Below the pieces are notes generated by a model, which worked only from the letters and a program-made list of their open reading frames with translations, was not told the origin of the DNA and searched no databases. A stretch of DNA of 6,161 bases from NCBI GenBank assembly GCA_030633185.1, contig DAOVTG010000152.1, forward strand, positions 1 through 6,161, written 5' to 3'. This stretch comes from Deltaproteobacteria bacterium. GTDB lineage: Bacteria; Desulfobacterota; Anaeroferrophillalia; Anaeroferrophillales; Tharpellaceae. This document shows positions 1 through 5,200 of the stretch, piece after piece. Position 1 is the stretch's first letter. Each line of letters starts with the position of its first letter. The position numbers and the translations under genes were made by a program.

Positions 1-41
1 GGCCCAGGACGATTTCGGATAACTACGGCGCCGTCCACAAC

Positions 42-72
42 AAAAAACCGACCCCAGAGGGGCCGGTTTTTT
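42..72 (-). terminator. Intrinsic terminator of the universal stress protein gene
   Basis: Positions 42-55 pair with 59-72 around a 3-nt loop (56-58). On the minus-strand RNA the stem reads CCGGCCCC, loop UCU, GGGGUCGG, followed at once by six U, the classic form. The one imperfect position is a G-U pair in the minus-strand RNA but an A-C mismatch in the plus-strand RNA, which favours minus-strand use. It begins a few bases after the stop codon of the universal stress protein gene. The flanking A run gives plus-strand RNA a U tail too, so weak bidirectional action is possible. Positions 1-41 hold nothing I can call. Confidence 0.85.
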
Positions 73-77
73 GTTTA

Positions 78-539
78 TCACGCCCGCACGACATAAACTC
101 CACATGGTGCCCGCTCAATGACCTTAGCTGATACGCTGCCTAAAAAGGCTCTCTTCATGGCCCCTTTCCCGGTACTACCGATAACCAGCAAATCAATATC
201 ATGTTTTTTTGCCAAATGGATAATCAAAGTCGCCGGGTCACCTTCAACGATCAGGATTTCAAGAGCTACCTCCTTCTCCGCCGCCAGTTTCCTGACCACA
301 AGAAAGGCATCGTCAATAATCTGCTGCCAGCCGTCACCATCCTCAACCTGAGCTGACTGACCTCGAGCAAACAGCTCGTCAGCGGCCTGGACTTGGTCGC
401 CCTTGACAAAAACCGCAAAGAGCTTGTTTTTGAACTTGCCGGCCTGGCTACAGGCCAGCCAAACAGCCTCATATACAGCCTTATCTGAGACTGCGGAGCC
501 ATCCACCGCCACCATAATTTTTCTCCGGACTCCCAACAT
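78..539 (-). CDS. Universal stress protein (UspA family), ATP-binding type
   Basis: Single-domain universal stress protein of 153 residues, a usual length for the family. These cytoplasmic proteins form dimers, often bind ATP and help cells survive starvation or other stress; the exact role of this member cannot be told. The beginning reads KIMVAVDGS, with the conserved Asp near residue 13. The end has the ATP-binding signature G-x2-G-x9-G-S (Gly121, Gly124, Gly134, Ser135), followed by the usual closing beta strand (APCGVYVVRA). This predicts a nucleotide-binding protein. I chose the ATG at 537-539 because an AGAGGAG ribosome-binding site lies 6 nt upstream; a GTG immediately before it (540-542) is also in frame. 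The gene follows dnaB but is separated from it by a 150-bp palindromic element, so it is probably transcribed on its own. No convincing promoter was found. Confidence 0.92.
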   Translation of the reverse strand: MLGVRRKIMVAVDGSAVSDKAVYEAVWLACSQAGKFKNKLFAVFVKGDQVQAADELFARGQSAQVEDGDGWQQIIDDAFLVVRKLAAEKEVALEILIVEGDPATLIIHLAKKHDIDLLVIGSTGKGAMKRAFLGSVSAKVIERAPCGVYVVRA

Positions 540-575
540 CACCGACTCCTCTCACCAAAAAGAAATTAACCCATA

Positions 576-725
576 GATGGCGTCGTAAAAAGTCCGATTT
601 ACTGCGCTGTTGTGGTTTTTCAGGCACTCGCCATACTACATGTATGGTCTCGCGCCTGAAAAACCACAACATCTTGTATATCGAAATTTTTACTTAGCCA
701 TCCCGTGACTTTTTACGAGGGCATC
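576..725. repeat. Nested palindromic element between dnaB and the stress protein gene
   Basis: The outer arms are 19 bp (576-594 and 707-725) and match at 17 positions as an inverted repeat around the motif CGTAAAAAGTC. The inner arms are perfect 17-bp inverted repeats, GTTGTGGTTTTTCAGGC at 609-625 and its complement at 654-670. A further 6-bp inverted pair (631-636 and 642-647) closes the centre around a 5-nt loop. The spacers between outer and inner arms are unequal (14 and 36 nt). The unit carries no gene; reading frames through it are by-products of the palindrome. The trinucleotide ATA flanks both ends (573-575 and 726-728), which may be a short target duplication or chance. The design fits a mobile or dispersed intergenic repeat of the kind common in deltaproteobacterial genomes, and its RNA could also end dnaB transcription. 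Copy number cannot be known from one window. Confidence 0.75.
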
Positions 726-736
726 ATAGGGATCAA

Positions 737-2194
737 TCAGGAATCAATCATCTCATCAAAATGGGCAAAATCACCCTCTTTGACCGCCATATCATCACCT
801 ATCATCCCCTCTCCGGGACTACCCTCGTAGTTATCAAAACGGTTATCTACACCATCCCGAAATGTAGTAATTTCCCCGATAAATCTCATATTCACAACCC
901 CGGTCGGGCCATTTCTCTGTTTTTTGACAAGAATCTCCGCCAACCCCTTATTGTCCGGTTTATCCGGGTTGTAAACCTCATCGCGATAGACAAACATAAT
1001 CACATCAGCATCTTGTTCAATCGCTCCTGACTCACGCAGATCTGAGAGTTGGGGTCGCTTGTCGATCCGCGATTCGACGCTGCGATTCAGCTGAGAAAGG
1101 GCGACAACCGGGATATCCAGCTCTTTGGCCATCGCTTTCAAGGAACGTGAGATTTCGGAGATCTCGCGTTCCCGACTCTCTCCGTCACCCCGCATCAGTT
1201 GGAGATAGTCGACAACCACCATATCCAGACCTTTATCATTTTTCAAACGTCTGGCTTTAGCCCGCATCTCCATCACCGAAATGGCCGCCGTATCGTCAAT
1301 ATAGATCGGTAATTCAGAAACTACGGCGGCGGCTTCGGAAAGACGCGGCCAATCTTCATCTTTTAAAAGCCCTCGCCTGATAGTCTGGGCATTAATCTCA
1401 GACTGACTGCAGAGCATTCTGGTCACCAGTTGCTCTTTCGACATCTCTAAAGAGAAGAAGGCAACCCGGTTTACAGTGTCCGGATTTGCGGCAGTATTAT
1501 GCACAATATTCAGGGCCAGAGAGGTTTTCCCCATACTCGGCCGGCCAGCGATAATAATTAAATCGGATCGCTGAAAACCGCAGGTAAGATTATCAATATC
1601 GGCAAAACCGGTCGGCACTCCGGTTATCGTCGTATTACTCCGATAAGCGGCATCGATAGCCGCAAAACTTCTTTTTACGACTTCATCTATCGGCGTGATT
1701 TCGGATTGATTTCGGTTTCTGGCGACATCGAGAATCGATTTTTCCGCATCATCAACCAACAAATCAACATCCTCAACCTCTCCATAACTCTTTTCGACAA
1801 TGTCGGTTGCAGTATGAATCAGCCCTCTGAGCAATGACTTATTCTTGACAATCCTGGCATAGGCCATAAGATTGGCTGCGGTATGTACATTATCAACTAA
1901 AGAGGAGAGATAACCACTACCGCCGACCTCATCAAGCTTCTGCCTCTGTTTTAGATGATCAGCAACCGTCACCAGATCAATCGGTTCCTGGTTCATGGCC
2001 AGTGTAAGTATGGTTTTAAAGATCTCCCGGTTACCGGGACGATAAAAATCCTCCTCCCTCACGTAATCGGAAACCTGGCTTAAAGCCGCATTCTCCAACA
2101 TGACTCCGCCAAGCAGGGCCTCTTCCGCCATAAGACTCTGGGGTGGAATGCGAAGCTGGTCAGCAATCTCCTTTTTTTTAATCGTTTTTGCCAT
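737..2194 (-). CDS. dnaB: Replicative DNA helicase DnaB
   Basis: Hexameric ATP-driven helicase that unwinds DNA at the replication fork and recruits primase. With the ATG start the protein has 485 residues, close to the usual 450-490. The N-terminal helical domain covers roughly residues 17-118, followed by a linker and the RecA-type motor domain from about residue 190. Visible motifs are TGFADIDNLTCGF before Walker A, Walker A GRPSMGKTS (217-225, Lys223), the catalytic Glu in FSLEMS (Glu250), Walker B VVVDYLQL (Asp329), sensor Gln in LSQLNR (Gln368) and the arginine-finger motif KQRNG (Lys425, Arg427). All key residues are present and no intein interrupts them. The start is uncertain: ATG at 2192-2194 has AGAGG 11 nt away, TTG at 2198-2200 has the same site at 5 nt, and TTG at 2213-2215 has none. 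Its upstream gap to rplI was widened by a transposable element. Confidence 0.97.
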   Translation of the reverse strand: MAKTIKKKEIADQLRIPPQSLMAEEALLGGVMLENAALSQVSDYVREEDFYRPGNREIFKTILTLAMNQEPIDLVTVADHLKQRQKLDEVGGSGYLSSLVDNVHTAANLMAYARIVKNKSLLRGLIHTATDIVEKSYGEVEDVDLLVDDAEKSILDVARNRNQSEITPIDEVVKRSFAAIDAAYRSNTTITGVPTGFADIDNLTCGFQRSDLIIIAGRPSMGKTSLALNIVHNTAANPDTVNRVAFFSLEMSKEQLVTRMLCSQSEINAQTIRRGLLKDEDWPRLSEAAAVVSELPIYIDDTAAISVMEMRAKARRLKNDKGLDMVVVDYLQLMRGDGESREREISEISRSLKAMAKELDIPVVALSQLNRSVESRIDKRPQLSDLRESGAIEQDADVIMFVYRDEVYNPDKPDNKGLAEILVKKQRNGPTGVVNMRFIGEITTFRDGVDNRFDNYEGSPGEGMIGDDMAVKEGDFAHFDEMIDS

Positions 2195-2354
2195 GAACAA
2201 TCGAACCTCTACCAACCAAAAAAAATACCGCAGGCATATGCTTAATATTCCGAGGATAATTTTTTGAGCATAGCGAAAAGTTGGGGGAAAAGGGCAGTCT
2301 CGGACAGCCTCCTAGATATGTATATCAAAAAGAGAGGGAATGAAAGGAAAAGTT
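2195..2354. other. dnaB upstream region, left of the mobile element
   Basis: This 160-bp stretch is the dnaB-proximal part of a 399-bp gene-free gap. It is AT-rich and holds no credible reading frame. A weak dnaB ribosome-binding site (AGAGG) sits at 2206-2210. A small imperfect hairpin with an A-A mismatch lies near 2293-2309. I found no promoter close to consensus on the minus strand, so dnaB is either driven by a non-consensus promoter or reached by readthrough from rplI. The 8-mer GAAAAGTT occurs here at 2275-2282 in addition to its two copies bordering the mobile element. The rest of the gap is the mobile element (2355-2507) and the hairpin behind rplI. Confidence 0.5.
2347..2354 (+). 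repeat. Target site duplication, left copy (GAAAAGTT)
   Basis: Eight bases directly adjoining the left inverted repeat of the mobile element. They are identical to the eight bases adjoining the right end at 2508-2515. The perfect match and exact position on both sides indicate one transposition event, not old decay. A third copy at 2275-2282 is not next to any element end and is probably coincidence. Confidence 0.85.
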
Positions 2355-2507
2355 GTAACTATTCAGGTGCCACCATAAATTTTAGCAAATAGAGGCGAAC
2401 TCTGCTTCGCCCTCATAAACGGGGTCAAAGCTGGGGTGCTGACGCACCTTGTACCAGCAATGACCCCAATCCCGACAGTTTGCAGGGGGGGGTACCTGAA
2501 TAGTTAC
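2355..2507. mobile_element. MITE-like non-autonomous element, probably IS66-related
   Basis: A 153-bp element bounded by perfect 14-bp terminal inverted repeats: GTAACTATTCAGGT at 2355-2368 and its exact complement at 2494-2507. Similarity continues inward to 17 of 20 positions. The 8-bp sequence GAAAAGTT abuts both outer ends exactly (2347-2354 and 2508-2515), as a target duplication made on insertion would. There is no room for a transposase, so the element must have been moved by an enzyme encoded elsewhere. Terminal GTAA with an 8-bp duplication is typical of the IS66 family, which suggests, without proving, an IS66-type transposase as the mover. The interior is highly structured, with two hairpins, and has a run of eight G at 2485-2492. 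It sits between rplI and dnaB and disrupts no gene. Confidence 0.85.
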
Positions 2508-2515
2508 GAAAAGTT
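2508..2515 (+). repeat. Target site duplication, right copy (GAAAAGTT)
   Basis: Right-hand partner of the copy at 2347-2354, touching the last base of the right inverted repeat. Removing the element and one copy would restore an ancestral rplI-dnaB gap that is 161 bp shorter. Confidence 0.85.
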
Positions 2516-2549
2516 AAACAGTTGAAGCGGGAAAGATCTTAGAAAGGAA

Positions 2550-2588
2550 TTTCAGTGACGGCCCGGTCTTTAAGAACCGCCACTGAAA
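2550..2588 (-). terminator. Hairpin downstream of rplI, possible terminator or processing site
   Basis: TTTCAGTG at 2550-2557 pairs with CACTGAAA at 2581-2588, and CGG 2559-2561 pairs with CCG 2577-2579. The position between them is a G-U pair in the minus-strand RNA but an A-C mismatch in the plus-strand RNA. The hairpin begins 5 nt beyond the rplI stop codon, where the ribosomal operon would end. The following RNA (AAUUCCUUUCU) is only moderately U-rich and the apical loop is large, so it may be a weak terminator or a stabilising 3' hairpin allowing some readthrough to dnaB. Confidence 0.6.
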
Positions 2589-2593
2589 GATAG

Positions 2594-3115
2594 TTACGCT
2601 TGAACGGCCTCGCTCTCCTCTGCCGGAGAATCAGCCGCCGCCTCGTTCTCTTCAACCAGAACCACATCTTCCTGATCACCGACTACAACGATGTTAATTT
2701 CAGCGACAATCCCGACCTGAACCTTGATCAGGGCCTTAAAATCGCCAACGCTCTTAATAGCTTCAGGCAACTCAATCTTACGCCGATCAATCTCAATACC
2801 GCTCTCTTTAATTTTTTCCGCAACATCCATGGCGGTAACCGAGCCAAAGAGTTTGCCCTGTTCTCCAACTTTGCGCTCAAACTCGAGTTTTAAGGAAGCC
2901 AGTCGATCACGCAGAGCTTCACCTTGAGCTTGGAGTTTAATCCGCTTTTTCTCCAGCCCGCGTAAGTGGTGCTTGACATAGTTGACATTTCCCTCATTGG
3001 CCACTATCGCCCGCCCGGTCGGCAAAAGATAGTTACGGGCATAACCATCAGCGACGGTCACCAGTTCACCGATATTTCCAAGATGTTCAACCGGCTCCTG
3101 TAAAATTATTCGCAT
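2594..3115 (-). CDS. rplI: 50S ribosomal protein L9
   Basis: Large-subunit protein that binds 23S rRNA near the L1 stalk and reaches out from the ribosome; it helps maintain reading frame. The start is the ATG at 3113-3115, giving MRIILQEPVEHLGNIGE, with GGAGG 9 nt upstream. The reading frame stays open further upstream, but that part is not L9-like. The family signature is complete at residues 13-36 (G-N-x-G-x4-V-x2-GY-x2-NYL-x3-GRA). The linker helix runs from about 42 to 75, and the C-terminal domain contains GKLFGSVTAMDV (88-98) and ends near residue 146. At 173 residues the protein is about 25 longer than the usual ~148; the extra is an acidic Ala/Glu tail. It follows the DUF2232 gene by 52 bp and closes the ribosomal part of the operon. 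Confidence 0.97.
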   Translation of the reverse strand: MRIILQEPVEHLGNIGELVTVADGYARNYLLPTGRAIVANEGNVNYVKHHLRGLEKKRIKLQAQGEALRDRLASLKLEFERKVGEQGKLFGSVTAMDVAEKIKESGIEIDRRKIELPEAIKSVGDFKALIKVQVGIVAEINIVVVGDQEDVVLVEENEAAADSPAEESEAVQA

Positions 3116-3167
3116 GATAAAAATCCTCCAAAAATATTTTCCACAGTTTCTTGATGATGCCAGCAAG

Positions 3168-4151
3168 CTACCTTTTCACAGCCTGCTGACGGCGTACAAT
3201 CCGCTCTCTGAAATCAAACCAGATGTCAAATATCCCCAGCAAAACAAAGAGGATAAAAAGAAACTGAAATGCTAAGATAAAGAAAAAAACAAAAAACCTC
3301 TGAACCTTTCCGACAGCAAAAGCTTCAAAAGCAAACTGCATTATTGCCAACCCCTGAACCAGGTAGGCAAAAGCCAAAATACCGGCCCCGTTCAAGAACA
3401 AAAAACGCAACAGGCCCGACAACGGCAAAAATAACACACCACCTAAAAAGAGTATCAGGGGCCAAACCATAACCGGCGGGAGCTGCAACCGGGAAAAAGG
3501 TGAGGCCTTACTCAACATCTCCGGCAGGCGTCCATGACGCTTGCGGTAAAACAGAAAGGCCACCCCGAAGCCAAAAGCCTGAACCATAAAAAAGGCAACA
3601 TAGAGCAGCGTCGGGAAAAAAGAACCGGCCCAGACTGCGACCTCATCAGCCGCCTGCCGCAAGGCTAATAGCTGTTCGGCAGAAACTCCGGCATTTTCAT
3701 AGATGGCACAGACAGCCGCGATATTGGCCTGCAGAAAACGCTCGGTCAGAAGAACCGGCGTTAACCCCTGGTCGTGCCCCAGCCACAACATCAACACAGC
3801 TGCGATAGAGGTTGTTACGGCTGCGGCCATAAAGACGGTCTCAACCCCGGGTCGTCGGCGCCTTAATAAATCATCAAGAACCAAACTGGAAAGCCCGAAT
3901 TCAAAAAAGTAAACGGCAACCGGTGCCGGGGTTCTAAATCCTAAAAAAAGCAACCCGACAACCGCCAGCACCATAACCGTCGGCGGCCAACGCAAAGAGG
4001 TTTGAAAACGGAGATAGACACCCGGTGCAATCGCTGCCAGACCAACCAGCGCCCCGAAGATCGGGAAAAGAGCCCCGCCCAGGTAGAGCACAATCGTCGT
4101 AATTACTGCAATCGTTAAGGCTCGACTTACAACAACCTGATTCTCAACCAC
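3168..4151 (-). CDS. DUF2232 (YybS-like) integral membrane protein
   Basis: Membrane protein of 327 residues with about eight or nine hydrophobic segments (roughly 10-30, 32-48, 57-72, 76-95, 104-124, 175-201, 226-248, 251-275, 285-308). A more polar stretch at about 125-172 separates two halves. The closing motif GIFDIWFDFRERI after the last segment, followed by a basic tail, and the location between rpsR and rplI both point to DUF2232 (YybS family). The molecular function of this family is unknown to me. It starts with GTG at 4149-4151, preceded by GGAG 11 nt upstream, 42 bp after rpsR, and ends 52 bp before rplI, so it is almost certainly co-transcribed with the ribosomal genes. There are no enzymatic motifs I recognise. 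The family call is good; function is open. Confidence 0.85.
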   Translation of the reverse strand: MVENQVVVSRALTIAVITTIVLYLGGALFPIFGALVGLAAIAPGVYLRFQTSLRWPPTVMVLAVVGLLFLGFRTPAPVAVYFFEFGLSSLVLDDLLRRRRPGVETVFMAAAVTTSIAAVLMLWLGHDQGLTPVLLTERFLQANIAAVCAIYENAGVSAEQLLALRQAADEVAVWAGSFFPTLLYVAFFMVQAFGFGVAFLFYRKRHGRLPEMLSKASPFSRLQLPPVMVWPLILFLGGVLFLPLSGLLRFLFLNGAGILAFAYLVQGLAIMQFAFEAFAVGKVQRFFVFFFILAFQFLFILFVLLGIFDIWFDFRERIVRRQQAVKR

Positions 4152-4193
4152 GACTTTTCAAACTCCGAACCAGCAGAGGGCCACAGCCTTCCA

Positions 4194-4475
4194 TCAATAT
4201 GGTTTCGGTGTACTGACCGAAAAAGGCAACAGGGCAATATTACGAGCCCGCTTAATCGCCACCATCAGTTCACGCTGATGGGCCGAACAAGTCCCGGAGA
4301 TGCGACGCGGTACGATCTTACCTTTTTCACTGATATAGTAACGTAACAGACGAATATCCTTATAATCAATCTTCAAAGAGCTGTCGGCACAAAAACGACA
4401 ATATTTTCTTCTGGTCACAAAGGAGCGACGCCGACTGCCCCCCCGTGCGTCAGTTTTCTTTCTTGCAAAAGCCAT
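4194..4475 (-). CDS. rpsR: 30S ribosomal protein S18, zinc-binding (C+) type
   Basis: Small-subunit protein of 93 residues that pairs with S6 and binds 16S rRNA in the platform. The core is unmistakable: RRKYCRFC, then IDYKDIRLLRYYISEKGKIVPRRISGTC and QRELMVAIKRARNIALLPF. Cys26, Cys29, Cys63 and His66 form a CxxC...CxxH pattern, which suggests a zinc-binding version; the E. coli protein lacks most of these ligands. The basic N-terminal extension and short C-terminal extension account for being longer than the ~75-residue E. coli protein. Its ATG overlaps the rpsF stop codon by one base (TAATG), with GGGAG 7 nt upstream, so translation is probably coupled to S6, in keeping with equal production of two partners. 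Confidence 0.97.
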   Translation of the reverse strand: MAFARKKTDARGGSRRRSFVTRRKYCRFCADSSLKIDYKDIRLLRYYISEKGKIVPRRISGTCSAHQRELMVAIKRARNIALLPFSVSTPKPY

Positions 4476-4987
4476 TATTCTTCTCCCGGGTTTTCATCTT
4501 CAGCATCATCGCTGCTTCTTGCGGCCTCAACCTCGGCAGCAGCCTCTTCGGCTACCACTTCGACACCCTCTTCCCGGGCCTCTTCCACATTTTCCTCTTC
4601 AGAAACCTCTTCGGCCTTTTCAGTGACCTCTTCAGCAGCCTCTTCGACAGCGACTTCGGGCTCTTCAGGAATAACCTCCTGAACATAATCATCCGGCAGT
4701 CGAATGGAGAGGAACTTGATCACCGACTCGGTAATCTTGAAACGCCGCTCAATCTCTTTCAAACAATCTGCCGGGCAGGCAATTCGCAACAAGATATAGC
4801 GCCCTTCAGCATGCTTTTGCACAGGATAAGCCAAGGCTCTCACACCCCAGTCTTCGCGATGCAGAAGTTCACCCGCCATATGCTCCAGGATCCCGTTCAG
4901 GATTTCGTCCACCGCCTCCACATCCTCACTCGGCAAGTTGCCGGGATGGATATAGATCAATTCATACTTTCTTACCACTTCACTCAT
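4475..4987 (-). CDS. rpsF: 30S ribosomal protein S6 with long acidic tail
   Basis: Small-subunit protein that forms a heterodimer with S18. Residues 7-104 are the ferredoxin-like S6 fold: KYELIYIHPG, WGVRALAYPVQKHAEGRYILLRI and ESVIKFLSIRLPD. The 170-residue length exceeds the usual 95-135 because residues 107-170 form a low-complexity tail rich in Glu and Ala, with 29 acidic and only three basic residues, ending in Glu-Glu. In E. coli, RimK adds glutamates to the S6 C-terminus; a tail of this kind may imitate or receive that change, but rimK is not visible here. The ATG at 4985-4987 has a perfect AAGGAGG 11 nt upstream. It is the first gene of the ribosomal operon. The tail coding region is repetitive, which produces a spurious long frame on the opposite strand. 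Confidence 0.97.
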   Translation of the reverse strand: MSEVVRKYELIYIHPGNLPSEDVEAVDEILNGILEHMAGELLHREDWGVRALAYPVQKHAEGRYILLRIACPADCLKEIERRFKITESVIKFLSIRLPDDYVQEVIPEEPEVAVEEAAEEVTEKAEEVSEEENVEEAREEGVEVVAEEAAAEVEAARSSDDAEDENPGEE

Positions 4988-4998
4988 TTTTCAAATTT

Positions 4999-5005
4999 CC
5001 TCCTT
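4999..5005 (-). promoter_or_regulatory. Strong Shine-Dalgarno of rpsF
   Basis: The minus strand reads AAGGAGG, a perfect match to the anti-Shine-Dalgarno, 11 nt before the rpsF ATG. The spacing is slightly long. The GC-rich leader hairpin ends only 12 nt upstream, so a protein bound to that hairpin could interfere with ribosome loading here. Confidence 0.75.
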
Positions 5006-5017
5006 TTGAGTTAGATA

Positions 5018-5034
5018 GCCCCCAAATCCGGGGC
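5018..5034 (-). promoter_or_regulatory. GC-rich leader hairpin upstream of rpsF, candidate S6:S18 autoregulatory site
   Basis: The minus-strand RNA reads GCCCC, loop GGAUUUG, GGGGC, a compact hairpin ending 12 nt before the Shine-Dalgarno. In many bacteria the S6:S18 complex represses its own operon by binding a leader hairpin with a CCG trinucleotide; CCG occurs here at the loop boundary (5031-5029). The resemblance is in position and the CCG only. I could not fit the full published structure, so this is a candidate, not an identification. Confidence 0.35.
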
Positions 5035-5091
5035 AAGGAAGTTTATAACTTAAAGAAAAACCGATTTCCCCAAGCTGAACCAGAAACGAGC

Positions 5092-5120
5092 CTGCTACAC
5101 CAATAGGCAGCAAATTGCAA
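5092..5120 (-). promoter_or_regulatory. Candidate promoter of the rpsF operon
   Basis: On the minus strand, TTGCAA (5115-5120) is followed after 17 nt by TAGCAG (5092-5097). The -35 box matches consensus at 4 of 6 positions and the -10 at 3 of 6, so it is weak by sequence but well spaced, and it leaves a ~100-nt leader before rpsF. A better -10-like word, TATAAA at 5042-5047, has no partner -35 at proper distance and would place the start almost at the leader hairpin. Confidence 0.35.
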
Positions 5121-5156
5121 GCATTTTCCGATTTTTAACAACATAATTAAACTTGC

Positions 5157-5198
5157 AACGGGATAATCCGGGGACATAACCCGAGTATCCGAACCGTT
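5157..5198 (-). terminator. Imperfect hairpin after the DUF362 gene, possible terminator
   Basis: AACG 5157-5160 pairs with CGTT 5195-5198, GGATA 5161-5165 with TATCC 5186-5190, and CGGG 5169-5172 with CCCG 5180-5183, with bulges between. It starts just beyond the stop codon of the DUF362 gene. The minus-strand RNA after the stem (GCAAGUUUAAUU) lacks a proper U run, so termination strength is doubtful. Confidence 0.35.
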
Positions 5199-5200
5199 AC

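Noticed and set aside
1..41. End of another gene at the left edge
   Set aside because: Only 41 bases remain; a short 5-bp inverted pair is visible, but there is too little to support any call.
543..600. Promoter for the universal stress protein gene
   Set aside because: The best pair (TTTTTA, 17 nt, TAATTT on the minus strand) matches the -10 consensus at only three positions and overlaps the repeat arm.
481..672. 63-codon minus-strand frame reaching into the intergenic palindrome
   Set aside because: It is formed largely by the inverted repeat and overlaps the start of the stress protein gene in another frame; no ribosome-binding site or family match.
737..2194. Possible intein in DnaB
   Set aside because: DnaB often hosts inteins, but all helicase motifs run continuously and the length is normal.
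2275..2282. Third copy of GAAAAGTT as a sign of a further insertion
   Set aside because: No inverted repeat adjoins it; in purine-rich DNA a chance 8-mer match is plausible. It does not weaken the two copies that abut the element ends exactly.
4445..5014. 189-codon open frame on the plus strand across rpsF
   Set aside because: It is antisense to a clear S6 gene; the GAA/GAG-rich tail gives few stop codons on the opposite strand. The translation is low-complexity Phe/Leu/Ser with no family resemblance.
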